DNA of 6,129 bases from Spirochaetaceae bacterium (lineage in GTDB: Bacteria > Spirochaetota > Spirochaetia > SZUA-6 > Fen-1364), in assembly GCA_003170115.1 (NCBI GenBank), contig PMZS01000194.1, positions 38,077 through 44,205 on the forward strand, written 5' to 3'. A program made the position numbers and the translations under genes. Below are positions 1 through 5,364 of the stretch, in pieces (position 1 is the first letter of the stretch; the number at the start of each line of letters is the position of its first letter). A model generated the notes under the pieces. It did not search any database. It was not told the DNA's origin and saw only the letters and a program-made list of their open reading frames with translations.

Positions 1-1247
1 CCCGTGGCCTCACCCGGCAGGTCGATCCCCGTCAACGAGCCGACGCCGAAATCGCGCGCGTACGCGAGGATCTTGTCCGGGCCGAGCCTGTTGCCCATGG
101 TCCAGAAATACACGTCGCAGGACTGCGCGAGCCCGCCAAAGAGGTCCTGGTAGCCGTGTCCGGTCTTCTGCCAGCAGTTGAAGACCCTGTCGCCGAATTC
201 GAGCTTCCCCGTGCAGAGGACAGCCTGGGTGAGGGGGATGGTTCCGTCGTCCACGATGCTCGTGGTCATGATCACCTTGAACGTGGACCCCGGGGGGTAG
301 GCGGCCTGGATAGCCCGATCGATGAAAGGGGAGGAAGAGTCGAGCGAGAGCTTCGTGAAGTATGCCGAGCCGTCCGCCCCGAAGAACCGGTTGGGATCGA
401 AGGTGGGGTAGCTCACCAGGGCGAGGATCTCACCCGTTGAGGGCTTGAGGACGACCACGGAGCCGTTGCGGGGCCCCAGAGCCTGCTCGGCGAGTCTCTG
501 GATCCGGCGGTCGATGGTGAGCACGACGTTCTGCCCCGGTGTCGGGGGCTCGATCTTCTCCTCGGCCCCGCTCACGCCCTTTTCCTTCACATCCACGATG
601 CGGAAACGTTTGCCGTCCCGGCCTCGGAGGATGTCATCATACTGCTTTTCCACCCCCGATTTGCCCAGGGTCGTGCCGGACGCGTAGTTCTTGTTGTACA
701 GCACCTGCAGCTCGTCACGTGTGATGTCCCCCACGTAGCCGATCACGTGGGCAAGAGTTCCGGATTCCACGTAGCTGCGGATCGGCTTGTTGTGCCAGCT
801 TATGCCGCGAAACTCCTCGAGGCGTTCCGCGATGGCCGCAATGGAAGCAAGAGTCACTCCACCTTTGATCTCTATGGGCTGGAACTGGCGCCAGGTTTTC
901 GGGGGAACCTTCTGCTCGATGTCAGCGACCGGCATCGAAAGAGCGTGGGAGAGGCGGGCGAACAGCGCGGGAAGCTGGGAGGCGGGAACCTCCCCGGGCG
1001 CGATGTCGACGGAGAAGGAATCGACATTGAACACCAGGGGATCGTCACCCTGTCGGTCGAAGATCTCTCCCCGCTGGGCGGTGAGCGGCGTTTCGCGCTC
1101 CGAGACGTCGCGTGCCCTCTGCGTGAACTCCCCGCCCTTCACGATCTGGAGCCAGAACAGGTAGAGGGTAAGCACCCCGATGGTACCTGAGAATATCGCG
1201 GTCATCACAACGAACCGCCTCTTCTGCTGGCGTTCGCCGTACTCCAT
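1..1247 (-). CDS. mrdA: Penicillin-binding protein 2 (PBP2), elongasome transpeptidase, 3' end outside window
   Basis: Class B PBP that cross-links peptidoglycan during cell elongation, anchored in the inner membrane with its catalytic domain in the periplasm. The reading frame is open for 415 codons from ATG 1247 and runs off at base 1, so the C-terminus with the KTG box is not seen. A basic N-terminus is followed by one membrane segment (about residues 12-36), the dimerisation/pedestal signature RGEIFDR (59-65), the GKSGVEKQYDDILRG motif (195-209), the SxxK motif PPGSTFK with nucleophile S321 and K324, and an SxD motif SCD (376-378). E. coli PBP2 is about 630 residues, so about two-thirds is present. 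The start overlaps the mreD stop as ATGA and has a good AGGAG four bases upstream. C345, C358, H364 and C377 could form a zinc site (see findings). Identification rests on several motifs in family order plus the mre context and is secure. Confidence 0.96.
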   Translation of the reverse strand, partial: MEYGERQQKRRFVVMTAIFSGTIGVLTLYLFWLQIVKGGEFTQRARDVSERETPLTAQRGEIFDRQGDDPLVFNVDSFSVDIAPGEVPASQLPALFARLSHALSMPVADIEQKVPPKTWRQFQPIEIKGGVTLASIAAIAERLEEFRGISWHNKPIRSYVESGTLAHVIGYVGDITRDELQVLYNKNYASGTTLGKSGVEKQYDDILRGRDGKRFRIVDVKEKGVSGAEEKIEPPTPGQNVVLTIDRRIQRLAEQALGPRNGSVVVLKPSTGEILALVSYPTFDPNRFFGADGSAYFTKLSLDSSSPFIDRAIQAAYPPGSTFKVIMTTSIVDDGTIPLTQAVLCTGKLEFGDRVFNCWQKTGHGYQDLFGGLAQSCDVYFWTMGNRLGPDKILAYARDFGVGSLTGIDLPGEAT

Positions 1248-1762
1248 CAGGCTCCTGCTTTGTCGGTCTGCTTGAACGCCTTGAAAAGGTTGAGCAGAGC
1301 GAAGAAGAATGGCGCCACGATCCCGTTATATCCGACTTCGATCCACAATCTCCCCGTGAAGGTGATGAATCCTGAAGATTCGATCCCAAACAGGGCAGAG
1401 ACGATGCCCGAGAGGATGCCCTTGAGAAGGGTCGCGACCACGGCGAGAATGATCGGCATCAGGAATGGGTCAATGAAGACGTTGCCCGAGAGAAGCCCGA
1501 ACAGGTAACCGATCACCGTGCGGAGGAGGGAATGGAATCCCAGCGGGGAGACATTCATCAGGTCCTCGAGGAATCCCGAGGCGAAGCCGGACACTTGGCC
1601 CACCATTGGTCCACGCCGCAGGGACGCGTACACGAGGACGAGCATTGCAAGGTCGGGACGGACCCCCCGAATCGCGACACGGCCGAGGATCGTGGACTGC
1701 AGGAGTATGCAGAGCGCCATTGCGATGATGGTGAAGATCGTGGTGCGGAATTCGCGGTTCAT
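1247..1762 (-). CDS. mreD: Rod shape-determining protein MreD
   Basis: Small polytopic inner-membrane protein of the elongasome that works with MreC and the RodA/PBP2 synthase. It is 171 residues, typical for the family, with about five to six hydrophobic segments (near 8-25, 35-48, 53-67, 78-95, 100-125, 143-162). The family-like stretch FLEDLMNVSPLGFHSLL (64-80) is followed by RTVIGYLFGLLSG (81-93). The start ATG 1762 lies in the last copy of a 23-bp tandem repeat and overlaps the stop of an 8-codon ORF as ATGA. A GAAGG seven bases upstream (1770-1774) could serve as ribosome site. The stop overlaps the mrdA start (ATGA). The first four bases of the CDS belong to the repeat; after that the sequence becomes unique (NREFRTT). 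Confidence 0.93.
   Translation of the reverse strand: MNREFRTTIFTIIAMALCILLQSTILGRVAIRGVRPDLAMLVLVYASLRRGPMVGQVSGFASGFLEDLMNVSPLGFHSLLRTVIGYLFGLLSGNVFIDPFLMPIILAVVATLLKGILSGIVSALFGIESSGFITFTGRLWIEVGYNGIVAPFFFALLNLFKAFKQTDKAGA
1252..1256 (-). promoter_or_regulatory. Shine-Dalgarno site for mrdA inside the end of mreD
   Basis: AGGAG on the minus strand, four bases before the mrdA ATG at 1247. It lies within the last codons of mreD, so termination of mreD translation and initiation of mrdA happen at the same place. It supports the choice of ATG 1247 and suggests translational coupling of PBP2 to MreD. Confidence 0.7.
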
Positions 1763-1785
1763 GGCATCGCCTTCGGCGGGTTCAT
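1759..1785 (-). CDS. Possible 8-codon mini-cistron 2 between mreC and mreD (MNPPKAMP)
   Basis: A second identical mini-ORF. ATG 1785 overlaps the stop of mini-cistron 1, and its own stop at 1761-1759 overlaps the mreD ATG at 1762 as ATGA. GAAGG at 1793-1797 is seven bases upstream of its start. It completes an unbroken stop/start chain from mreC to mreD. Whether it is translated cannot be told from sequence. Confidence 0.35.
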   Translation of the reverse strand: MNPPKAMP

Positions 1786-1808
1786 GGCATCGCCTTCGGC
1801 GGGTTCAT
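1782..1808 (-). CDS. Possible 8-codon mini-cistron 1 between mreC and mreD (MNPPKAMP)
   Basis: ATG 1808 overlaps the mreC stop as ATGA. The frame runs MNPPKAMP and stops at 1784-1782, where it overlaps the next ATG the same way. GAAGG at 1816-1820 lies seven bases before the start. The peptide is identical to the last residues of MreC (NPPKAMP) because both are read from the same repeat unit. There is no sign of a peptide function. A role as a translational relay to mreD is inference, and it may simply be a by-product of the repeat. Confidence 0.35.
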   Translation of the reverse strand: MNPPKAMP

Positions 1809-2737
1809 GGCATCGCCTTCGGCGGGTTCGCCGGCTTCGGCACCGGGGGGGCCTGCGGGCCCGGCGAAGGCACCGCGGGAGCAGCCGCCTCGCCCTCGGG
1901 CCCGATCAGGAAAAGGTATTCCAGGCGATCGAAATCGATGATTGGCTGTACCTGAAGCACAAGTGAGGTCTCGTAGGCGGGCGCGGTGATGTCCCTGATG
2001 CGGCCGATGTTGATTCCCCGGGGATACACCCCGCCCAGGCCCGAGCTCACCACGAGATCTCCGTAGCCGATCTTGTCCTTGGCGGTCTTCTTCACGTAGT
2101 TCATCACAAGGGTACCACGGTCCTTTCCCTGCCCCGCAACGAGGCCTTCGTCCCGCGTCGTATCCACACGGGCGGAGACGATGCACTGCGGATCATACAG
2201 TGGAAGCACCTGCGAAGACCCAGGGCCGACGAGCGCCACCCTGCCGACGAGCCCTTCAATGTCCCCCTGCCACGCGACGACCGGCATTCCCTTCTTCACG
2301 CCATGCCGGGAGCCCTTGTTGATAGTGACGGTGGAGAAGAGATTGTCGGTGTCCCGGGCGATCACCTCCGCGGCGATGCGCTCGGGTGGAAGATTCTGCG
2401 CGAAATCCAGCTGCTCCTTGAGAGCGGCGTTCTGACGGCGCAGCTCGAGGACCTCCCGAGTAGCCTGGTCCATCTCCTGAAGACGGGCACGCGCGGCCGC
2501 GAGCTCCTCCCGGGCGGCCCGGAGCCGGCCGATCGATCCCGCCGTGTCCCCGAACCATGTGAAAAAGCCGGTGAAACCTTTCTGGAAAAACCCCGCCACG
2601 GAGAGCCCGATCTCCTTCGGCTTGATGACAAGGGTGCGGTTGGAGATCATGAGACAGATCAGGGACACAAGCACGAGCGCCGCGAGGGTGGCGCCTTTTC
2701 TGTGCCGCGCGAAAAAGCCCTCGAACAACCCCGGCAT
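1805..2737 (-). CDS. mreC: Rod shape-determining protein MreC
   Basis: Bitopic inner-membrane protein whose periplasmic part binds and activates PBP2 and links it to MreB and MreD. It is 310 residues: a short basic cytoplasmic N-terminus, one membrane helix (about 16-33), a membrane-proximal helical region, a coiled coil rich in Leu, Ala, Arg and Glu (about 68-114), then the paired beta-barrel MreC domain (about 118-280) with the family-like phrases INKGSRHGVKKGMPVV and VSSGLGGVYPRGINIGRI. The C-terminus (281-310) is a low-complexity Pro/Ala tail, and its last residues NPPKAMP are encoded by the 23-bp tandem repeat. The start ATG 2737 is four bases after the mreB stop with only a weak ribosome site, so translation is probably coupled to mreB. 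The stop overlaps an ATG as ATGA. Confidence 0.95.
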   Translation of the reverse strand: MPGLFEGFFARHRKGATLAALVLVSLICLMISNRTLVIKPKEIGLSVAGFFQKGFTGFFTWFGDTAGSIGRLRAAREELAAARARLQEMDQATREVLELRRQNAALKEQLDFAQNLPPERIAAEVIARDTDNLFSTVTINKGSRHGVKKGMPVVAWQGDIEGLVGRVALVGPGSSQVLPLYDPQCIVSARVDTTRDEGLVAGQGKDRGTLVMNYVKKTAKDKIGYGDLVVSSGLGGVYPRGINIGRIRDITAPAYETSLVLQVQPIIDFDRLEYLFLIGPEGEAAAPAVPSPGPQAPPVPKPANPPKAMP

Positions 2738-2741
2738 TGAC

Positions 2742-3779
2742 TCAGTTCTTCACGTTGAAGTACTTGGAGTTCTTTTCCTTCACCATGCTTTCGAGAAACT
2801 TGCCGGCTCCGAGCGCCACGCACAGCAGAGGGCTCTCCGCAAGGATGACCGGAACGCCCGTTTCCTTGGAGATAAGCTTCGGGAAGCCTTTCAGGAGGGA
2901 GCCTCCGCCCGTCATCACGATTCCCCGTTCGACAATGTCGGCGGCGAGCTCGGGAGGCGTCTGCCCCAGGGTCTTCTTGATTTCCTCGATGACCGTGTTC
3001 GTGGGCTCCTGGAGCGCCTCCCGAACCTCGACGGAGTCCATTTCCAGCTTGCGCGGGAGACCCGTGATAGCGTCGGTGCCCTTGATCTCTATTTTCTCGA
3101 TCTTCTTGTCCGGCGAGGCATTGCCGATCGTGATCTTCACGTTCTCCGCCGTGGCTTCCCCGATGATCAGATTGTGCACGTTGCGCACATGCTTGATGAT
3201 CGCCTCGTCGAACTCATCACCACCAACGCGGATCGCATTCGTCACTACCATGCCGCCCAGGGAGATCACCGAAATCTCGGTTGTCCCTCCCCCGATGTCG
3301 CAGATCATGTGGCCCGCCGGTTCCAGGATGGGAATGTTCGCGCCGATGGCCGCGGCCATGGATTCCTGGATCAGGTAGACATCACGCGCGCCCGCCTGCT
3401 CCGCAGAGTCCCGCACGGCGCGCTTTTCGACCTCCGTGATGCATGTGGGAACTCCTATGACCATCCTGGGCTTCACGAACCATCTGCGCGCAATCACCTT
3501 CTCTATAAAGTACCGCAGCATCTTCTCCGTTGCCTCGAAGTCGGCGATCACGCCGTCCCTCATCGGGCGAAGGGCGATGATGTCGCCCGGCGTCTTCCAG
3601 AGCATCTTCTTGGCCTCGGTGCCGACCGCCACGACCTTCTTCGTCCCGCGCTCCATCGCGACCACGGAAGGCTCGCAGAGCACAATGCCCTTTCCCCGGA
3701 CATGCACCAGCGTGCTGCATGTCCCGAGATCGATTCCGAGATCCGTGGAAAAAGCTTCAAACATCCTGTCCCAGGCCAT
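2742..3779 (-). CDS. mreB: Rod shape-determining protein MreB, bacterial actin
   Basis: Actin-fold ATPase that polymerises under the inner membrane and positions the elongasome. It is 345 residues, the usual length. Visible motifs: N-terminal amphipathic membrane-binding stretch MFEAF (6-10), phosphate-1 loop GIDLGT (15-20), the family signature PGDIIALRPMRDGVIADFE (64-82), ESMAAAIG (139-146), where E139 aligns with the catalytic Glu of the family, phosphate-2 loop DIGGGTTE (161-168), and adenosine loop MTGGG (289-293). ATG 3779 is preferred because a strong GAGGGAGG lies just upstream at 3787-3794. An in-frame ATG five codons later (3764) is an alternative. Unusual details are CSTLVH (21-26) where most MreBs have ANTLVY, and ESMAAAIG instead of EPMAAAIG. 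Gene order with mreC and mreD supports the elongasome paralogue rather than an Mbl-like copy. Confidence 0.97.
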   Translation of the reverse strand: MAWDRMFEAFSTDLGIDLGTCSTLVHVRGKGIVLCEPSVVAMERGTKKVVAVGTEAKKMLWKTPGDIIALRPMRDGVIADFEATEKMLRYFIEKVIARRWFVKPRMVIGVPTCITEVEKRAVRDSAEQAGARDVYLIQESMAAAIGANIPILEPAGHMICDIGGGTTEISVISLGGMVVTNAIRVGGDEFDEAIIKHVRNVHNLIIGEATAENVKITIGNASPDKKIEKIEIKGTDAITGLPRKLEMDSVEVREALQEPTNTVIEEIKKTLGQTPPELAADIVERGIVMTGGGSLLKGFPKLISKETGVPVILAESPLLCVALGAGKFLESMVKEKNSKYFNVKN

Positions 3780-3783
3780 CCGC

Positions 3784-3811
3784 GTCCCTCCCTCGCCGCG
3801 GTACCCCGCGG
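3784..3811 (-). promoter_or_regulatory. Small GC-rich hairpin directly before the mreB ribosome site
   Basis: In the 55-bp gap between the TPR gene and mreB, 3796-3801 and 3806-3811 are two CCGCGG arms around a 4-base spacer. In RNA they form a 6-bp all-GC stem. On the minus strand the stem is followed after one base by GAGGGAGG (3787-3794), the mreB Shine-Dalgarno. There is no T-tract, so it is not a terminator. It could tune initiation or protect a processed end. The structure is plain in the sequence; the function is not known. Confidence 0.4.
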
Positions 3812-3822
3812 ATTGTTTCCTT

Positions 3823-3848
3823 TACCGTCTGTCGCTACCGTCTGCCGC
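3823..3848 (-). repeat. 13-bp imperfect tandem duplication across the TPR gene stop codon
   Basis: Positions 3823-3835 and 3836-3848 match at 12 of 13 bases. On the minus strand the unit reads GCGGCAGACGGTA, then GCGACAGACGGTA. The stop TAG (3837-3835) spans the junction of the copies. The period is not a multiple of 3, so the second copy is read in another frame and is untranslated. It is probably a local slippage duplication. Confidence 0.75.
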
Positions 3849-4794
3849 CGTAGTATCGGAGCTTCGCCCCGTAGTGCGACGGGTCGATGATGAGCGCGTT
3901 TCGCCATTCCGCGCGCGCCTTCACCGGGTCGTTCATCTTCGCATACACTTCGCCGAGGTCGTAGTGCGCATCGGCGGACCCGGGATCGATCTTCGCGACC
4001 GCCGCGAACTGTTCCTCGGCCTTGAACAGCTCCCCGGTGTCCAGGTAGATTCCGCCGAGGAGGAACCGCGTCCGCTCCTCGATATCCTTGTCTTCGGTCT
4101 TGTTGAGGGTCCGCAGGAGGTAATCGACGGCGTCGCTCGTACGCTTCATCTGGTAATAAGTTTGGCCGATTGTCAAGAGCAGCAGGTCCCCGGAGTCGTC
4201 TTTCAGAGCGAGGAGGAAGTTCTCCATTGCCTTCTGATAGTCCCCCAGCTGGCTGTAGGCCTGCCCGATGTACTCGTAGGAGTCCTTCTGGATGTACCCC
4301 TTGGCCACAGAACTTTCGATGCTGGAGATCGCCAGGTCGTAGTAGTACTTTCCCTTTGTAAAATAGGCCTTGCCCAGCACGTAGTCGATCTCACCGGGGA
4401 ACCGCGTGCCGGCCAGCCTCGCCCGCCGCAGGGAGATCACCGCCTGGTCGAGGTACGGCATGCGTTCTTCGGCGGCATTTTGCGACATGGACTTGTAGAA
4501 ACTGGCGAATCCCCGGTAGGAAAGCGCGTCCGGGTTCAGGGGATCTCCCACCAGGATTGCGTCCGTGGCGGAGATCACGTCGTCATACTTTTCCGCTCGA
4601 AACAAGTCCGGAAGCCTGCCCGGTGACTTTCGGGGACCTCCGGCTCCGAGGAATCGAGCCGGCACGTGGAAGATGAAAAAAGCGACAGCCAGGAGGACAA
4701 GGAGGCCGCCGAAAATCGGAATGAAAACCGTGCGAAGCCGCCTTCCCTTCCTGCCCCGCTGGCCGGTCCGGTAATGCTCATATCTCAAGGTCAT
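3835..4794 (-). CDS. Membrane-anchored TPR-repeat protein of the mre operon
   Basis: It is 319 residues. The very basic N-terminus (1-21, rich in Arg and Lys) and single hydrophobic segment (about 22-44) predict an N-in signal anchor, placing the rest outside the cytoplasm. Helical tetratricopeptide repeats follow, roughly at 64-96, 134-168, 170-203, 204-236, 240-272 and 273-306. The clearest are YEYIGQAYSQLGDYQKAMEN (173-192) and AHYDLGEVYAKMNDPVKA (276-293), the latter continuing to NALIIDP. TPRs are protein-binding scaffolds; no catalytic motif is seen. ATG 4794 has AGAGG a few bases upstream and lies 21 nt after the rnpB P1 helix. mreB follows after 55 bp, so co-transcription with the mre genes is likely. 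A role as elongasome or envelope scaffold is inferred from position and topology. I do not recognise a named homologue. Confidence 0.88.
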   Translation of the reverse strand: MTLRYEHYRTGQRGRKGRRLRTVFIPIFGGLLVLLAVAFFIFHVPARFLGAGGPRKSPGRLPDLFRAEKYDDVISATDAILVGDPLNPDALSYRGFASFYKSMSQNAAEERMPYLDQAVISLRRARLAGTRFPGEIDYVLGKAYFTKGKYYYDLAISSIESSVAKGYIQKDSYEYIGQAYSQLGDYQKAMENFLLALKDDSGDLLLLTIGQTYYQMKRTSDAVDYLLRTLNKTEDKDIEERTRFLLGGIYLDTGELFKAEEQFAAVAKIDPGSADAHYDLGEVYAKMNDPVKARAEWRNALIIDPSHYGAKLRYYGGRR

Positions 4795-4810
4795 TGCCTC
4801 TTCATTTCAG

Positions 4811-4815
4811 AAAAA
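4811..4815 (-). terminator. Short T-run directly after the rnpB P1 helix
   Basis: Five T residues on the minus strand follow immediately after the 3' strand of P1 (GATCTGCCC). No compact local hairpin precedes them, so this is at best a weak terminator using the P1 closure. It may equally be part of the 3' trailer removed during maturation. The TPR gene starts 16 nt further on, which makes read-through likely. Confidence 0.3.
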
Positions 4816-5247
4816 GGGCAGATCGATAAGCCGGGTTCTGTCAAGGACCACCATCTCTCTGGGGGCCGCGGTTTCCCGGGCCCTCGTGCAGCCTACCCGC
4901 AGGGCGTCGGAACGGATGCTTCCGGCGGGCGAGCAGCCCCCTGCTGCTTGGCTTTGCTCCGAACGAGGTTTTCCGTGCCCCTCCCGTTGCCGGGAGGGCG
5001 GTGGGCTCTTGCCCCGCCTTTTCACCCTTCCCTCGCGGTCCTCGTTGCCAAGGTCCGCTCTCACGCGCCCCGGAGGGCCCGATGAGGAGGTCTGTTTTCT
5101 GTGGCACTCTCTGTCCTCGCACGCAGGGCTGGGCTCGGCGTGCGAGTCCCGGGCGTTGCCCGGCGTTCCGCTCTGTGGAGCCCGGACTTTCCTCTCCCGC
5201 GCGCACCCCGTGAAGGACACGCGCGCGAGCGATGGCCTGATCTGCCC
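4816..5247 (-). ncRNA. rnpB: RNase P RNA (bacterial type A)
   Basis: Catalytic RNA that removes 5' leaders from tRNA precursors together with the RnpA protein. About 432 nt, somewhat longer than the 377 nt of E. coli. The ends are fixed by a perfect 9-bp P1 helix, GGGCAGATC (minus strand, 5247-5239) pairing with GATCTGCCC (4824-4816). The conserved 5' core GAGGAAAGTCCGGGCTCC is at 5177-5194 and the matching 3' core ACAGAACCCGGCTTAT at 4826-4841, which together form P4. A long GC-rich P3 arm lies between P1 and the core. The conserved GGGTAGGCTGC segment carries the L15 GGU that binds the tRNA CCA end (GGU at 4895-4897). CAGAAAACAGACC (from about 5103 down) and the GCAAAGCCAA and AAGAGCCCACCGCC segments also match the family. 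Open frames crossing it on both strands are chance. Confidence 0.97.
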
Positions 5248-5282
5248 TTACACAATGTCGGATGAAATCCGACATTGTGCAA
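5248..5282. repeat. 35-bp near-perfect palindrome abutting the rnpB 5' end
   Basis: The core 5251-5263 (CACAATGTCGGAT) is the exact reverse complement of 5267-5279 around a 3-base loop GAA. Pairing continues outward past one mismatch for two more bases, giving 15 of 16 pairs. It begins one base from the P1 strand of rnpB. No T-tract follows on either strand, so it does not look like an intrinsic terminator. Its base composition (AT-rich ends, balanced core) differs from the GC-rich surroundings. It may be a dispersed palindromic repeat (REP or MITE-like), an operator dyad, or a processing hairpin. Confidence 0.85.
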
Positions 5283-5364
5283 CCACGATCAACGGCGGCA
5301 GCTGGCCGGGCAAGCGCGGCTTGCCGCGCGCCTGCGGACAGCGGGAGCCGCTGGTCGTGCTTCC
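5283..5364 (-). other. GC-rich intergenic spacer between the zinc-ribbon gene and the palindrome
   Basis: About 80 bp with no gene. It holds two mutually exclusive small hairpins: GGCAAGC/GCTTGCC (5309-5325, 3-base loop) and GCGCGGC/GCCGCGC (5314-5329, 2-base loop). Neither is followed by a T-run. They could mark the end of the zinc-ribbon mRNA by a factor-dependent route. I see no convincing sigma-70 type promoter for rnpB here. TTGATC on the minus strand near 5286-5291 is the nearest -35-like element and has no good partner. Confidence 0.35.

Larger units (their letters stand above)
1756..1829 (-). repeat. Three perfect tandem copies of a 23-bp unit at the mreC/mreD junction
   Basis: Identical copies lie at 1756-1778, 1779-1801 and 1802-1824, followed by a 5-base partial copy (GGTTC on the plus strand) at 1825-1829. 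Read on the minus strand each unit holds, in order, a short inverted repeat CGCC-GAA-GGCG, which includes a Shine-Dalgarno-like GAAGG, then GATGCC, then ATGA, which is both a stop (TGA) for the frame entering the unit and a start (ATG) for a new frame, then ACC. The MreC frame ends at TGA 1807-1805 in the first unit read, and MreD starts at ATG 1762 in the last. With a single unit the two genes would overlap directly as ATGA. Perfect identity of the copies suggests recent expansion by slippage or unequal recombination. Confidence 0.97.

Noticed and set aside
1756..1829. CRISPR array
   Set aside because: The units are contiguous with no spacers and lie across a coding junction, so this is a simple tandem repeat.
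2544..3890. 448-codon open frame on the plus strand opposite mreB
   Set aside because: It is antisense to a clear mreB with all actin motifs. Its protein is rich in His, Arg and Asp with no recognisable domain, as expected from the complementary frame of a GC-rich gene.
3436..4626. 396-codon plus-strand frame opposite mreB and the TPR gene
   Set aside because: It crosses two well-supported genes and their intergenic gap on the opposite strand, with no coherent fold or ribosome site.
5251..5279. Intrinsic terminator for the zinc-ribbon gene
   Set aside because: The stem is strong, but no T-run follows it on either strand and rnpB P1 starts almost at once, so a classical terminator is not supported.
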